Shown here: positions 46,705 to 57,543 of the stretch, in pieces | Position numbering within the stretch: the first letter of the stretch is position 1 | How the letters are laid out: the number at the start of each line of letters is the position of its first letter | Origin: Roseobacter litoralis Och 149 | GTDB taxonomy: Bacteria > Pseudomonadota > Alphaproteobacteria > Rhodobacterales > Rhodobacteraceae | Assembly (NCBI RefSeq): GCF_000154785.2 | Contig: NC_015730.1 | Span: 3,410,001-3,474,000 of the forward strand | Length of the DNA stretch: 64,000 bases | Reading direction: 5' to 3' | Notes under the pieces: model-generated | Database searches by the model: none | What the model saw: the letters and a program-made list of their open reading frames with translations, nothing else | Told to the model about the DNA's origin: nothing | Translations under genes and position numbers: made by a program

Positions 46705-47334
46705 TTAACCGTCTGTCTGCGAAGCCTCGCTCTGTACGTCGCGCAAAAGACCGGTATCCGTTTCTTCTGCAATCACACCGCTCTGTGTACCGTCGTCCTT
46801 GAACCACCCTTTCTCTTCATTCTCACGCACAAGAAAGTTCTCGATCGATTTCGCCGCGTTCCGTGCCAGACCTTCCAGCTGCTTTTCCGCTGACTGCGTC
46901 CAGCCGGTCCCAATCAGGCTTTCACCGTCGATGTTTTCAAGAATCGTCATCTGTTCAGGGGGTACGTTCAGCTTTTTGGCCTGCGCGTCATCCCAGACGG
47001 TGACACGTATGATCATCGCGGATTTGGGGGCAGCCACGACCGGAACACCTGCACGCGCAAGAATATAGCCCTCGATGCTGACGCCGAGATGATATCGCTT
47101 GCTGCCCTCATAGCGGTCAAAGCGCGCGGCAATGGCATCGCGTAGCGCCGTGGTCAATTGTTCCTCGGTCACCGAACGGCTTATGGCGGTAGAGGTTTCA
47201 GCAAGTGGCGCAACAACAATATTGTGCTCAAGCCGGAAGTTGCCCAGATCCACGGGGGGATCGTTCAGATCTTCCGGATAGGTGCAGGCCATAAGCAGCA
47301 CCAATGTGATCAACAGACAAATACGATTTATCAT
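46705..47334 (-). CDS. Hypothetical lipoprotein
   Basis: A 209-residue protein with a lipoprotein signal (MINRICLLITLVLLMACTYP, lipobox LMAC). The mature part has RLEHNIVVAPLAETSTAISR and YHLGVSIEGYILARAGVPVV, suggesting a mixed alpha/beta domain, and an acidic Ser/Thr-rich end. I do not know the family. Most likely an envelope lipoprotein. The gene lies 114 bases upstream of tuf on the same strand, and is divergent from the P450 gene. Confidence 0.75.
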   Translation of the reverse strand: MINRICLLITLVLLMACTYPEDLNDPPVDLGNFRLEHNIVVAPLAETSTAISRSVTEEQLTTALRDAIAARFDRYEGSKRYHLGVSIEGYILARAGVPVVAAPKSAMIIRVTVWDDAQAKKLNVPPEQMTILENIDGESLIGTGWTQSAEKQLEGLARNAAKSIENFLVRENEEKGWFKDDGTQSGVIAEETDTGLLRDVQSEASQTDG

Positions 47335-47457
47335 CGCGGAAACCTCAAAATCTCAGTGCCCCAACGCCTAACCCAATGCGCTGCAAGTCGCAACGTGGCA
47401 GGCATTGGACGCTCGCACAGCGCGCGCTAATTCAACCCTCAGGCAAGGAGCAGATGA

Positions 47458-48828
47458 ATGGCAAAGGACGAATTGACTGATAAAGGCCGCATACCCGTGC
47501 GCGTTCCATTGGTAAATGCGCCTGTTGGCATTCTGAAGAGCTGGCAGATGATGCGCGAGAATGTGCTCAACATCATTCCCGAACAGGCGACTGAGCAGCC
47601 CGTTGTCTCTGGCAAGACCGCAAAGCGCTGGCATATGGTGATGGACCCTGCCGCGATCCAGCGGATGTTGCTGGACCGTGTCGAAGATTATCCGAAATCC
47701 ACCGTCACGAAAAACCTGTTGCGCCCGGCGATAGGCGAGTCGCTCTTTATTGCGGAAGGTGCGCATTGGCGCTGGCAGCGGCGTGCCTCGGCTCCGGTGT
47801 TTTCGCACCGCAACGTCGCAGCCCTTGGCCCCGTGATGACGGCTGCGGCAGATCGCACATCACAACGGGTGGCGCAGGCAGGTCCGCGCGCAGTGAACAT
47901 GCTGGATGAGATGATCACGGCCACCTTTGATGTGATTGCCGAAGTCACGTTTTCCGACGACGGCAGTTTTGACCGACAGGCGGTGCATGACGCCCTTGAG
48001 ACTTATGTGAACGATGCGGGTCGGATTTCGCTGCTGGACGTGCTGGGCCTGCCCGATTGGATTCCCCGCCCCGGTCGTACAACCGCTTCGGCGGAAATGA
48101 CGCAGATGAAACAGGACGCAGATGCTGCGATTGAGGCCCGCGCCGCACGGGGGCCCGGCGATGTTCCCGACCTGCTTGATCTCCTGTTGACCAGCCAAGA
48201 CCCAAAATCGGGTCGTTCGATGACAACGAGCGAATTGCGTGACAATCTGCTGACCTTTATCGTGGCAGGGCACGAGACAACCGCGCTCACGCTGGCATGG
48301 TCGTTTTACCTCTGCGCCTTCGATCAGGATGTTCAGGACAAAGCGCGCGCCGAAGCGCAGGACGTTCTGGGTGGGCGCGCCGCGACGACCACTGATGTCG
48401 ACCACCTGCCCTACATCCGCCAGATCATTGACGAAGCCTTGCGGCTTTACCCGCCTGCGGGGGTTGTCTCGCGCACAGCGCAAAAGCCTGACACCCTGTG
48501 CGGGGCTGACATCCAACCCGAAGACACGGTCATGATCCCCATCTATGCGCTGGGGCGTCACAAGCTGCTTTGGGAAAACCCGGACCAATTCGATCCGGAC
48601 CGCTTCGAGGATCGGAAATCAATTAAACGATACGCTTATCTGCCCTTTGGCGATGGGCCGCGCATTTGCATCGGTGCGTCCTTTGCGGTGCAGGAGGCGG
48701 TGATCATCCTTGCCACGTTGTTGTCACGGTTCCGCTTCACACCCGTTAGGGGCCGTGATCCGAAACCCGTGATGGTCATCACCCTGCGTCCCGAGGGCGG
48801 TGTGTGGCTGATGGCCGAACCGGTCTGA
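47458..48828 (+). CDS. Cytochrome P450
   Basis: A 456-residue soluble bacterial P450. The I-helix oxygen site is VAGHETTALTLAW, the K-helix ExxR is in IDEALRLYPPAGVVSRTA, the meander has PDQFDPDRF, and the heme thiolate Cys404 lies in FGDGPRICIGASFA. No ferredoxin or reductase gene is next to it. The class resembles fatty-acid or terpenoid hydroxylases of Roseobacters, but the substrate is unknown. AAGGAG gives a good RBS. It converges on parC. Confidence 0.93.
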   Translation: MAKDELTDKGRIPVRVPLVNAPVGILKSWQMMRENVLNIIPEQATEQPVVSGKTAKRWHMVMDPAAIQRMLLDRVEDYPKSTVTKNLLRPAIGESLFIAEGAHWRWQRRASAPVFSHRNVAALGPVMTAAADRTSQRVAQAGPRAVNMLDEMITATFDVIAEVTFSDDGSFDRQAVHDALETYVNDAGRISLLDVLGLPDWIPRPGRTTASAEMTQMKQDADAAIEARAARGPGDVPDLLDLLLTSQDPKSGRSMTTSELRDNLLTFIVAGHETTALTLAWSFYLCAFDQDVQDKARAEAQDVLGGRAATTTDVDHLPYIRQIIDEALRLYPPAGVVSRTAQKPDTLCGADIQPEDTVMIPIYALGRHKLLWENPDQFDPDRFEDRKSIKRYAYLPFGDGPRICIGASFAVQEAVIILATLLSRFRFTPVRGRDPKPVMVITLRPEGGVWLMAEPV

Positions 48829-48841
48829 GCGAACCGCGCGC

Positions 48842-51148
48842 TTAGGTGAACTTGTTATCACGCGGGAAACCACGTGGTGCCATGCGACCTGCTGTGGCGC
48901 GTTTTCCCGTCCACTCCGCAAGTTCTGTTTCGCTGCGCGTGCGCCCTGCGGGGTCCTGCCAGCTGAGCCCGTCGGCTTGCATGAAGGTCGTGGCGTCGGA
49001 CAATCCGCCATCTTTGTACTTTTGCAGACGAACGCCTTTGCCCCGCCCCATCTCGGGCAATTCCCCAACCGGGAAAACAAGCACTTTGCGGTTTTCACCG
49101 ACAACGGCCACCGTGTCCCCCTGTACTGCTTTGCAGATCATGGCCCGCGTATCCCCGCGCACGTTCAGCACCTGCTTGCCGGTCCGGGTTTGGGCCACGA
49201 CGTCTGCTTCGGGGACGACAAAACCATCACCGGCGGAGGACGCGACCAACAGCTTGCGATTGGGTGCGTGGGTCAGGATCGTGATGATTTCCGCCTCATT
49301 GGGCAGGTCAATCATCAACCGCAGCGGCTCTCCCATGCCACGCCCGCCCGGCAGGCTTGACGCCGACACAGTGTAAAACCGCCCGTTCGATCCAAAGACC
49401 AGCAAACGATCCGTGGTTTCAGCATGGAAGATAAAGCGCGGCCCGTCGCCATCCTTGAATTTCAACTCCCGCGTGAGGTCGATGTGGCCGGTCATCGCGC
49501 GCACCCACCCCATCTCGGAGCAGACAACGGTGATCGGCTCGCGGTCGATCATGGCCTCAATGGGCACGTCTTCGATCACCGTCGCCTCAGAGAATGTGGT
49601 ACGGCGCGCACCGCCATCCCAGTCTTTGCCGAACTGTTTCTTGGTCGCGCGCAATTGCTCGGTGATGCTGGCCCATTGTAATTCCGGGCTCTCGAGGAGG
49701 TCTTCGAGCGCGGCGCGTTCTGCCATCAAGGCTTCCTGTTCGCGCACAAGTTCCATTTCCTCAAGGCGCCGTAGTGATCGCAGCCGCATGTTCAAAATGG
49801 CTTCGGCCTGCACCTCGGTGAGCGTCACATCATCGGTCGGAACCGGCGGGACATAATCGGCCTCATTAAGGGCACGCGGGTGATCCTTGCCCCAATCCTC
49901 GGCCATCAAAGCCGCCTTGGGGTCGTCATCATAGCGGATGATGTCAATCACACGATCAAGATTGAGAAAGGCGATGATAAACCCTTCGAGCACCTCAAGA
50001 CGGTGGTCGATCTTTTCCAGACGGTGCTGGGAACGCCGCTGCAAGACTTCCTGCCGGTGATCAAGGAACGCCTGCAGCACTTCCTTCATCGAACAGACCT
50101 TGGGCGTAACGCCATCGATCAACACATTCATGTTCAGCGAAAACCGCAGCTCAAGATCGCAATAGCGAAACAGCATGCCCATCAGCACATCCGCATCCAC
50201 CGACCGGGAACGCGGTTCGATAATCATCCGGACGTCGTCCGCAGATTCATCCCGCACATCTGCGAGGATCGGGATTTTCTTGGTCTGAATAAGCTCCGCG
50301 ATCTTTTCGATCAGCTTGGATTTCTGCACCTGATAGGGGATTTCAGTGACCACGATCTGCCACTGACCCCGACCAAGGTCCTCCACCTCCCACCGGCAAC
50401 GCAGACGAAACCCGCCCTTGCCCGTGCGGTAGGCCTGCGCGATGTTTTCCGGCGGCTCTACAATCACACCACCGGTCGGGAAATCCGGTCCGGGCACATA
50501 TTTCAGCAATGTGTCATCGCGCGCATCAGGCGTTTTGATGAGGTGAATACAGGCCTCGCACAGCTCGGCGATGTTGTGGGGCGGGATGTTGGTCGCCATC
50601 CCCACGGCGATGCCACTGGACCCGTTCGCCAGCAAATTCGGGAACTGCGCGGGCAGAACCACCGGCTCGGTCAGCGTGCCGTCGTAGTTTTCCCGAAAAT
50701 CCACCGCGTTTTCGTTCAGCCCGTCCAGCATCGCTTCGGCGACGGCGGTCATGCGTGCTTCGGTGTAGCGGCTGGCGGCGGGGTTATCGCCGTCGATATT
50801 GCCGAAATTCCCCTGACCATCGACCAGCGGATAGCGGACGTTGAAATCCTGCGCGAGGCGGGCCATCGCGTCATAAATCGCGGCATCCCCATGCGGGTGA
50901 TAGTTGCCCATCACGTCGCCCGAAATCTTGGCGGACTTGCGGAAACCGCCGGTAGAGGAGAGGCGCAATTCGCGCATCGCATAGAGAATACGACGATGCA
51001 CGGGCTTGAGGCCATCGCGCGCATCCGGCAAGGCACGGTGCATGATCGTGCTGAGCGCATAGGTCAGATACCGCTCACCAAGTGCGCGGCGCAGCGGCTC
51101 GGAAAGGTCCGCTGGTTCTTTGTCGGTGATATCGTCCTGATCGCTCAT
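48842..51148 (-). CDS. parC: DNA topoisomerase IV subunit A
   Basis: A 768-residue ParC, which decatenates chromosomes. The start [20 protein letters not shown] and the motif [20 protein letters not shown], with the active-site Tyr, are typical, as is [20 protein letters not shown]. GyrA is about 900 residues and has a GyrA box, so ParC fits better by length and by the C-terminal [20 protein letters not shown]. The gene stands alone; parE is not in the window. Confidence 0.95.
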   Translation of the reverse strand: MSDQDDITDKEPADLSEPLRRALGERYLTYALSTIMHRALPDARDGLKPVHRRILYAMRELRLSSTGGFRKSAKISGDVMGNYHPHGDAAIYDAMARLAQDFNVRYPLVDGQGNFGNIDGDNPAASRYTEARMTAVAEAMLDGLNENAVDFRENYDGTLTEPVVLPAQFPNLLANGSSGIAVGMATNIPPHNIAELCEACIHLIKTPDARDDTLLKYVPGPDFPTGGVIVEPPENIAQAYRTGKGGFRLRCRWEVEDLGRGQWQIVVTEIPYQVQKSKLIEKIAELIQTKKIPILADVRDESADDVRMIIEPRSRSVDADVLMGMLFRYCDLELRFSLNMNVLIDGVTPKVCSMKEVLQAFLDHRQEVLQRRSQHRLEKIDHRLEVLEGFIIAFLNLDRVIDIIRYDDDPKAALMAEDWGKDHPRALNEADYVPPVPTDDVTLTEVQAEAILNMRLRSLRRLEEMELVREQEALMAERAALEDLLESPELQWASITEQLRATKKQFGKDWDGGARRTTFSEATVIEDVPIEAMIDREPITVVCSEMGWVRAMTGHIDLTRELKFKDGDGPRFIFHAETTDRLLVFGSNGRFYTVSASSLPGGRGMGEPLRLMIDLPNEAEIITILTHAPNRKLLVASSAGDGFVVPEADVVAQTRTGKQVLNVRGDTRAMICKAVQGDTVAVVGENRKVLVFPVGELPEMGRGKGVRLQKYKDGGLSDATTFMQADGLSWQDPAGRTRSETELAEWTGKRATAGRMAPRGFPRDNKFT

Positions 51149-51349
51149 CGGCTTTGTTTAGCGGGGCAGTTGGCAGGGAACAAGCACCGATTGAAGACAC
51201 CTTTGAATGTTTGGCGGCGCGGGCGCAGGAACAGGCGTGCGGGGCCTTTACCTGACAAATTCCCCTCTTCAACTCCGACTCGGATTGCTATTGGGCCTGA
51301 GGTAGCAGTCTGTGATATAACAGCTGCGTGGGGATTCTGGGTGTCGTTG

Positions 51350-52006
51350 ATGAAACGTTTTATTCTGCTGTCATTTGTCGTATTGGGCCTTGGTTTTTAT
51401 GAACTCAGCGGCGGGTCGGATTTTGACCCCGAGGCCGCCCGGCTAAACGTGATTGAAGCGCGACAGGACCGCGAAGTTGCACGCAGAAATGCGTTGCCCG
51501 GTCCTGTTTATGTTGCCGCACCCGCCTCACCAGCGCCCAAGGCCGACGATACGGTGACACGGGCAAATCTGAACCTCGTGTCCTTTGCATCCGTGGTCGC
51601 CGAACCGGAAGCCCCCGAAGTGACGGCCCCCATCGCCGCACCGCGCGCGGCTGATCGCGACACTGACCCCGAAATTACAGTCGAGCGCCTCGCGGCTGCA
51701 CAGGATGAACCGCTCAGCCTCGCCGCGCTGAGCCCCCCACAAGAGCAGCCAAGCAATGTCTTTGCAGGATCATCCATCGTCGCGGCCTCGACAGATACCA
51801 GCGTTGAAAAAACCCTGCGGTCCGTCAAAGGTTCGCGGGTCAACATGCGCTCCGGTCCGGGCACGCAGTATGATGTGGTTGCGCAATTGACCCAATCGGC
51901 AGAGGTCGAAGTGCTGACGGATACCGGCAACGGCTGGGTTGAACTGCGCCCACTGGATGGCGGGCCGACGGGGTGGGTCGCGGAATTCCTGCTTACGGGC
52001 GGTTAG
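51350..52006 (+). CDS. SH3 domain-containing protein, membrane-anchored
   Basis: A 218-residue protein. MKRFILLSFVVLGLGFYELS is an N-terminal anchor or signal. Then comes a Pro/Ala-rich linker to about residue 150 and a bacterial SH3 (SH3b) domain with GSRVNMRSGPGTQYDVVAQL and WVELRPLDGGPTGWVAEFLL. SH3b domains bind peptidoglycan or peptides, so a periplasmic role is likely. The same frame stays open far upstream, antisense to parC, but that is shadow; I started at the ATG at 51350. No enzyme domain is attached. Confidence 0.85.
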   Translation: MKRFILLSFVVLGLGFYELSGGSDFDPEAARLNVIEARQDREVARRNALPGPVYVAAPASPAPKADDTVTRANLNLVSFASVVAEPEAPEVTAPIAAPRAADRDTDPEITVERLAAAQDEPLSLAALSPPQEQPSNVFAGSSIVAASTDTSVEKTLRSVKGSRVNMRSGPGTQYDVVAQLTQSAEVEVLTDTGNGWVELRPLDGGPTGWVAEFLLTGG

Positions 52007-52061
52007 GATTGCATGTCCCGATCCTACTTGGCACATGGTGTCCAACATCAAAGGGGACATG

Positions 52062-52889
52062 ATGCAAAAATCAATTCTGATCACCGGGTGTTCGTCGGGC
52101 ATAGGCTACTGCGCGGCACAGGGCCTCAAGGTCGCAGGCTGGCGTGTCTTCGCATCATGCCGCACGCACGAAGACTGCGACAGGCTGCGCGCTGAAGGAT
52201 TTGAAAGCCCGCTGATTGACTACACGCAACCCGACACCATCCGACAAGGGCTGGACGAAGTTCTGGCGGCGACCGGCGGCACGTTAGACGCGCTGTTTAA
52301 CAATGGCGCACATGGCACGCCGGGCGCGGTCGAGGACCTGCCCACGGACGCATTGCGCGCCATCTTCGAGGCGAACTTCTTTGGCTGGCACGAACTGACC
52401 CGCTCCGTGATCCCGGTCATGCGCGCACAAGGGCATGGTCGGATCATCCAATGCTCATCTGTCCTTGGCTTTGTGACGCTGCCGTGGCGCGGCGCCTACA
52501 ATGCGACGAAATTCGCGCTTGAGGGCCTGACCGATACGCTGCGGATCGAAATGCGGGATACGGATATTCATATCGTTCTGATTGAACCGGGGCCTGTCAC
52601 ATCGAAAATCCGGCAGAATTCAATCCCGCATTTTGAACGCTGGATCAAATGGGAAACCTCCCCCCGGCGCGCGCAATACGAAAGCACGCTGAACAAACGG
52701 CTCTATCAGAGCGGCGGCCCCGACCCCTTCGAACTGCCCCCCGAAGCGGTGCTGAAGAAACTGCGCCATGCATTAGAGGCGCGTACCCCCAAGCCGCGAT
52801 ACTATGTTACCACCCCTACCTATCTCATGGGCGCTTTGCGGCGCATTCTGCCGACCAGCGCCCTCGACCGCGTTTTGGCGCGCATTTAA
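52062..52889 (+). CDS. Short-chain dehydrogenase/reductase
   Basis: A 275-residue SDR. The NAD(P) motif TGCSSGIGYCAA is near the start, LFNNGA follows, Ser is in IIQCSSVLGF, and the catalytic YNATK is in GAYNATKFALEGL. Substrate unknown. I chose the ATG at 52062, which has better spacing from GGGG than the ATG at 52059. It follows the SH3 gene by 55 bases. Confidence 0.92.
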   Translation: MQKSILITGCSSGIGYCAAQGLKVAGWRVFASCRTHEDCDRLRAEGFESPLIDYTQPDTIRQGLDEVLAATGGTLDALFNNGAHGTPGAVEDLPTDALRAIFEANFFGWHELTRSVIPVMRAQGHGRIIQCSSVLGFVTLPWRGAYNATKFALEGLTDTLRIEMRDTDIHIVLIEPGPVTSKIRQNSIPHFERWIKWETSPRRAQYESTLNKRLYQSGGPDPFELPPEAVLKKLRHALEARTPKPRYYVTTPTYLMGALRRILPTSALDRVLARI

Positions 52890-52970
52890 TTTCGCCCGCG
52901 CCTGAAATAGGCATTCGCTTTTATTGACGACGCCTCTACATCGTGCGGTGAAACAAAAAGGACAATTCAA

Positions 52971-53174
52971 ATGGGAGATCCGTTTTTCATTCTGGCCGTG
53001 ATTGCATGTGTTGCGGTTGTGATCGTGCTGGCCCTCGGGCTCGGCGGCTTTGCAGGTGGTGGCGAATTTAACAAGAAGAATTCAAACAAACTGATGCGCT
53101 ACAGGATCGGCGCGCAATTCATTGCGGTGATTTTCATCGTGCTGTTTGTCTATTTTCGAAATCAGGGGGGCTGA
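52971..53174 (+). CDS. HIG1 domain / twin transmembrane protein
   Basis: A 67-residue protein with two hydrophobic segments (FFILAVIACVAVVIVLALGL and AQFIAVIFIVLFVYF). Between them KKNSNKLMRYRIGAQ matches the HIG1 (hypoxia-induced) motif. HIG1 proteins associate with cytochrome oxidase in mitochondria and Rhodobacterales. It lies seven bases before the cobalamin adenosyltransferase gene, so the two may share a transcript. Confidence 0.88.
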   Translation: MGDPFFILAVIACVAVVIVLALGLGGFAGGGEFNKKNSNKLMRYRIGAQFIAVIFIVLFVYFRNQGG

Positions 53175-53180
53175 ACGGCA

Positions 53181-53753
53181 ATGGTCGTTTTGAATAAAAT
53201 CTATACCAAGACCGGCGACGCGGGCGAAACCGCGCTCGGCAATGGTGCACGGGTGGCAAAACATGCGGTGCGCGTGGCAAGCTATGGTACATCCGACGAA
53301 TTGAATTCCTTTGTCGGCGTAGCCCGACTTGAGGCCGACGGCGAGATGGATGAGGCGCTGAGCCGCATTCAGAACGACCTGTTCGATCTGGGCGCGGATC
53401 TGTGCCGGCCCGACATGGAGCAGGACGCCGAAGCGGAATATCCCCCCTTGCGCATGATCGAAGCGCAGGTCGAACGGCTGGAAAGCGAAATCGACGCCAT
53501 GAACAAAAACCTTGAGCCCCTGCGCAGTTTCATCCTGCCGGGTGGGTCGCCTCTGGCCGCGCATTTGCATGTGTGTCGGACCGTATCGCGCCGCGCAGAA
53601 CGCCTGTGCGTTGAATTGGCGACGATGGAAGCGATCAATTCATCTGCCGTGAAATATCTCAACCGGCTGAGCGATTGGTTTTTCGTCGCCGCACGCACGG
53701 TCAACAATGGCGGCAAGGATGACGTGCTTTGGGTGCCCGGCGCAAATCGCTGA
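53181..53753 (+). CDS. Cob(I)alamin adenosyltransferase, PduO type
   Basis: A 190-residue ATP:corrinoid adenosyltransferase. KIYTKTGDAGETALGNGARV is the N-terminal ATP site, YGTSDELNSFVGVARL follows, and CRTVSRRAERLCVELATMEA is the corrinoid side. It makes adenosylcobalamin. The gene is often found near hbd/etf genes of fatty-acid and methylmalonyl metabolism, as here. Confidence 0.93.
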   Translation: MVVLNKIYTKTGDAGETALGNGARVAKHAVRVASYGTSDELNSFVGVARLEADGEMDEALSRIQNDLFDLGADLCRPDMEQDAEAEYPPLRMIEAQVERLESEIDAMNKNLEPLRSFILPGGSPLAAHLHVCRTVSRRAERLCVELATMEAINSSAVKYLNRLSDWFFVAARTVNNGGKDDVLWVPGANR

Positions 53754-53934
53754 ATGACACTTTGGGCCGCCCGTTAGTGACGTGTCGGCACCACAAACAT
53801 TCCTAACGTGGCGTATCAACGACAGAACGTGACGATTTTACACTGTTTCAAATGCGCAGGCTCCGATAAACCACGATTGAGAAATTGAACGGCGGGCTTG
53901 CAATTGAGTCGCCACACCAAGGAGAGAGACGCTT

Positions 53935-54693
53935 ATGAAGGTTCTGGTGCCTGTCAAACGCGTGATCGACTACAACGTGAAGGTGCGCGTGAAAGCGGAC
54001 GGTTCCGGAGTTGATCTTGCAAATGTGAAAATGTCGATGAACCCGTTTGACGAGATTTCCGTCGAACAGGCCATCCGGCTCAAGGAAGCAGGTCAGGCCG
54101 ACGAAGTTGTCGTCGTTTCTGTGGGCGTCAAGCAAAGTCAGGAAACTCTGCGCACTGCTCTGGCCATGGGTGCAGATCGTGCAATCCTCGTGATTGCGGC
54201 GGATGATGTGCACAATGATATCGAACCCCTGAGCGTTGCAAAAATCCTCAAGGCCGTTGTGGACGAAGAGAAACCGGGCCTTGTGCTGTGTGGCAAGCAG
54301 GCCATCGACAACGACATGAATGCAACGGGCCAGATGCTGGCCGCCTTGCTGGGTTGGTCGCAGGCGACTTTCGCGTCCGAGGTTGCTGTAGAAGGCGACA
54401 AGGCGATTGTTACCCGCGAAGTGGACGGCGGTTTGCAGACCATCAAAGTCAACATGCCCACGGTCATAACGGTTGATCTGCGGTTGAATGAACCGCGCTA
54501 TGCCTCCCTGCCCAACATCATGAAGGCCAAGAAAAAGCCGATGGATGAGAAAACGGCCGCAGATTATGGTGTGGACGTCTCGCCGCGCCTTGAAATTATC
54601 AAGACCGAGGAACCTGCCGAACGTGCCGCTGGTATAAAAGTGGGCTCGGTTGACGAACTGGTGTCCAAACTCAAAGAATCGGGAGCAGTATAA
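53935..54693 (+). CDS. etfB: Electron transfer flavoprotein subunit beta
   Basis: A 252-residue Etf[21 protein letters not shown] at the start, the AMP-binding [20 protein letters not shown] and the dehydrogenase-recognition loop ([14 protein letters not shown], with the conserved Leu region before it) are typical. With EtfA it carries electrons from acyl-CoA dehydrogenases to ETF-ubiquinone oxidoreductase. Its stop overlaps the etfA start (TAATG). Confidence 0.97.
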   Translation: MKVLVPVKRVIDYNVKVRVKADGSGVDLANVKMSMNPFDEISVEQAIRLKEAGQADEVVVVSVGVKQSQETLRTALAMGADRAILVIAADDVHNDIEPLSVAKILKAVVDEEKPGLVLCGKQAIDNDMNATGQMLAALLGWSQATFASEVAVEGDKAIVTREVDGGLQTIKVNMPTVITVDLRLNEPRYASLPNIMKAKKKPMDEKTAADYGVDVSPRLEIIKTEEPAERAAGIKVGSVDELVSKLKESGAV

Positions 54694-55622
54694 TGGCCGT
54701 TCTTCTTCTTGCAGAAGTTACCGATGGCACCCTCGCCATGGATGCGACAGCAAAAGCCGTAACAGCGGCACAAACCCTGGGCGATGTGACGCTGTTGTGT
54801 ACCGGGGCAAGCTGCGCCGATGCCGCGGCTGAGGCTGCAACCATTCAGGGTGTAGCCAAAGTGCTTTGCGCCGAGGATGCAATCTACGGCAAACGGCTGG
54901 CTGAGCCGGTTGCCGATCTGATCGTGTCTCTCGCAGGCGATTACGAGCATATCGCGGCACCCGCGACGACAGATGCCAAAAACATTATGCCGCGTGTGGC
55001 GGCCTTGCTGGATGTCATGGTGATTTCCGACGCAACTGCCGTCATCGATGCCAATACATTCGAGCGCCCGATCTACGCGGGCAATGCCATGCAAACCGTC
55101 AAATCTGCGGATGCTAAAAAGGTTATAACGTTCCGTGGCTCCACGTTTGATGCCGCCCCAACAGGCGGTTCCGCCAGTGTCGAAAACATCGGTGCTGCGG
55201 CAAATCCGGGCTTGAGCGAATGGGTTGAGGACAAGGTCGCCGCGAGCGATCGCCCCGAGTTGACCTCGGCTGGTGTGGTCGTATCAGGCGGTCGCGGTGT
55301 TGGTTCAGAGGACGATTTCGCACTTATCGAAAAACTGGCAGACAAGCTTGGCGCGGCTGTCGGCGCCTCGCGCGCTGCAGTGGATTCCGGTTATGCGCCG
55401 AATGACTGGCAAGTGGGACAGACGGGCAAGGTTGTTGCCCCTGAGCTATATGTCGCCGTGGGTATTTCGGGTGCCATCCAGCACTTGGCCGGCATGAAAG
55501 ACAGCAAGATTATTGTCGCGATCAACAAGGATGAAGAAGCGCCCATTTTTCAGGTCGCAGATTACGGTCTTGTGGCGGACCTTTTCACCGCCGTGCCGGA
55601 ATTGATCGAAAAACTCGACTGA
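54693..55622 (+). CDS. etfA: Electron transfer flavoprotein subunit alpha
   Basis: A 309-residue EtfA. The C-terminal FAD domain has [60 protein letters not shown] and [20 protein letters not shown]. The gene is coupled to etfB and followed by a terminator. hbd, one kilobase downstream, fits the same fatty-acid oxidation role. Confidence 0.97.
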   Translation: MAVLLLAEVTDGTLAMDATAKAVTAAQTLGDVTLLCTGASCADAAAEAATIQGVAKVLCAEDAIYGKRLAEPVADLIVSLAGDYEHIAAPATTDAKNIMPRVAALLDVMVISDATAVIDANTFERPIYAGNAMQTVKSADAKKVITFRGSTFDAAPTGGSASVENIGAAANPGLSEWVEDKVAASDRPELTSAGVVVSGGRGVGSEDDFALIEKLADKLGAAVGASRAAVDSGYAPNDWQVGQTGKVVAPELYVAVGISGAIQHLAGMKDSKIIVAINKDEEAPIFQVADYGLVADLFTAVPELIEKLD

Positions 55623-55646
55623 CCCTGCGCATTTTATGCAATGAAC

Positions 55647-55675
55647 GGCCGCGGCAATACCGCCGCGGCCTTTTT
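55647..55675 (+). terminator. Intrinsic terminator after etfA
   Basis: An 8-bp GC-rich stem (GGCCGCGG / CCGCGGCC) followed by TTTTT. It lies 24 bases beyond the etfA stop and touches the convergent DUF6473 stop. Confidence 0.9.
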
Positions 55676-56511
55676 CAAAGAAAATTGTCCAACACACCGC
55701 TTAGTCGCTCTGCGACTTCGCCATGCGCCTGCGGCCCGAGCACTTTACCCGCGGCCAGTGCCTCCATTTCACTGAACGACATCCCCTTCGTACCGGCGGC
55801 TTGCGCCTGCGCTGATGCAGTCACTTCCACAAAGCTGGTGGCGTGTGCGGTCAGCTCGTCAATCATCTCGCGCGTGACGAACAACGGTTCAGAGGCTTGG
55901 GCAAGGTCACAAAAGAGCGCGTTACCGGCAGGCGGCGTGTGATCTGCAAACCAAAGCAAAACAGTCCGGCCTGTTATTCGGCGCAACATAAGCTTCATGC
56001 GGGCCGTCCATGCGGCTTGAATCTCATCCAACACAAGCTCAAATCGTTCGTGAGACACCTTGTGCAGCATCCCAAGCATGTGGCGGTTGAAATGGAATTC
56101 CGAAAAATCCACCTCTGGGTAGATAGACGCAAGCAGCGCTGACGCCTTTAAGAAACGGTCATTGCGGCGCGGGTGCACAGTGTAGAACCGGTTAGACAGG
56201 TTCTGTGCACCAATAATCTGCATCACAGTCGCCTGCGCGCCGTTTGCCGCATTCAGAACGAAACAATCATTGAGAAACGCATCTATACCTGCGTTTGAGA
56301 CACCAAGGTTTAAACAAGTTATCCCGATCTGATTTTCAATAATGGCCGGGAACGGCGCATTTATGAATTTACCGTATGTTTCGGTGCCACCAATAAAGGC
56401 GACATATGGGACATCCAAGCGCCGCTGCGGGCCACGAAAGAGAATTCGCGACTCTCCATACCGGCACGGCTCATAGTTCAGGGCCCCCGCCCCGAGTACT
56501 TCATAGGTCAT
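55675..56511 (-). CDS. DUF6473 family protein
   Basis: A 278-residue protein of the Rhodobacterales-typical DUF6473 group (MTYEVLGAGALNYEPCRYGE, then FIGGTETYGKFINAPFPAII). The segments VLLWFADHTPP and ITCLNLGVSNAGIDAFL suggest an SGNH-hydrolase-like or sulfotransferase-associated fold, but no function is known. I used the ATG at 56511, which has GGGTGGG upstream, rather than the upstream frame. It is convergent with etfA. Confidence 0.82.
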   Translation of the reverse strand: MTYEVLGAGALNYEPCRYGESRILFRGPQRRLDVPYVAFIGGTETYGKFINAPFPAIIENQIGITCLNLGVSNAGIDAFLNDCFVLNAANGAQATVMQIIGAQNLSNRFYTVHPRRNDRFLKASALLASIYPEVDFSEFHFNRHMLGMLHKVSHERFELVLDEIQAAWTARMKLMLRRITGRTVLLWFADHTPPAGNALFCDLAQASEPLFVTREMIDELTAHATSFVEVTASAQAQAAGTKGMSFSEMEALAAGKVLGPQAHGEVAERLSGVLDNFL

Positions 56512-56664
56512 AAACCCACCCTTATTTTCACCCAAGCATGTTTATGCAGGGCGGGTCCTTACATTTTCTTAATGATAGAATTTTAGACAATGCTGCTCTG
56601 CCGCATTGCACTTGCAGCTACCCGTGCCGAAGCCGTAGAATGCAGCTGATAAAAGGGGACTTCC

Positions 56665-57540
56665 GTGGAAATCAAATCAATTGGAATCGTCGGTGCAGGG
56701 CAGATGGGCAACGGTATTGCGCATGTTATGGCCTTGGCAGGGTATGATGTGATGTTGAACGACATCAATCAGGAGACACTGAGCGCCGCGATGGAAACAA
56801 TGGCGCGCAACATGGACCGGCAGGTCAGCCGTGAGAAGATTTCCGCCGACGAACAGAAAAACGCCCTGGGCCGGATCACAACGACCACAACACTCACGAA
56901 TCTGGGCCAGACCGATCTGGTGATTGAGGCTGCGACCGAACGTGAAACCGTCAAACAGGCGATTTTCGAAGACCTTATTCCACATCTGAAACCAAGCACG
57001 ATCCTGACGTCAAACACCTCGTCCATTTCGATCACGCGATTGGCCAGCCGGACAGACCGGCCCGAGAGGTTTATGGGGTTTCATTTCATGAACCCCGTAC
57101 CGGTCATGCAGCTGGTCGAACTGATCCGTGGGATTGCCACAGATGAAGCAACTTTCTCGGCCTGCAAAACCGTCGTTGACCGGCTAAACAAAACCGCCGC
57201 CTCTGCAGAAGACTTTCCAGGGTTTATTGTAAACCGTATATTGATGCCGATGATCAATGAGGCCGTTTACACGCTTTATGAAGGTGTCGGAAACGTCAAA
57301 TCCATTGACAGTTCTATGAAGCTTGGCGCGAACCATCCGATGGGACCGTTGGAACTGGCTGATTTCATTGGCCTCGACACCTGTCTGGCCATCATGAACG
57401 TTCTGCATGACGGGCTGGCAGATACCAAATACCGCCCCTGCCCTTTACTTACGAAATATGTCGAAGCGGGATGGTTGGGTCGCAAAACCCAACGTGGATT
57501 TTACGATTACCGTGGCGAAACGCCTGTTCCCACAAGGTAG
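56665..57540 (+). CDS. 3-hydroxybutyryl-CoA dehydrogenase
   Basis: A 291-residue 3-hydroxyacyl-CoA dehydrogenase. The NAD motif is IGIVGAGQMGNGIAHVMALA, the catalytic His is in GFHFMNPVPVMQLVE, and the C-terminal domain is ILMPMINEAVYTLYEGVGNV with MKLGANHPMGPLELADFIGL. It oxidises 3-hydroxybutyryl-CoA to acetoacetyl-CoA. It starts at GTG 56665 after AAAAGGGGAC. It converges with the acyltransferase gene, ending four bases from its stop. Confidence 0.95.
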   Translation: MEIKSIGIVGAGQMGNGIAHVMALAGYDVMLNDINQETLSAAMETMARNMDRQVSREKISADEQKNALGRITTTTTLTNLGQTDLVIEAATERETVKQAIFEDLIPHLKPSTILTSNTSSISITRLASRTDRPERFMGFHFMNPVPVMQLVELIRGIATDEATFSACKTVVDRLNKTAASAEDFPGFIVNRILMPMINEAVYTLYEGVGNVKSIDSSMKLGANHPMGPLELADFIGLDTCLAIMNVLHDGLADTKYRPCPLLTKYVEAGWLGRKTQRGFYDYRGETPVPTR

Positions 57541-57543
57541 CCT

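Noticed and set aside
49880-51349. Very long open frame on + running into the SH3 gene
   Set aside because: It is antisense to parC and lacks protein-like sequence until the Met at 51350, where the signal-like segment begins.
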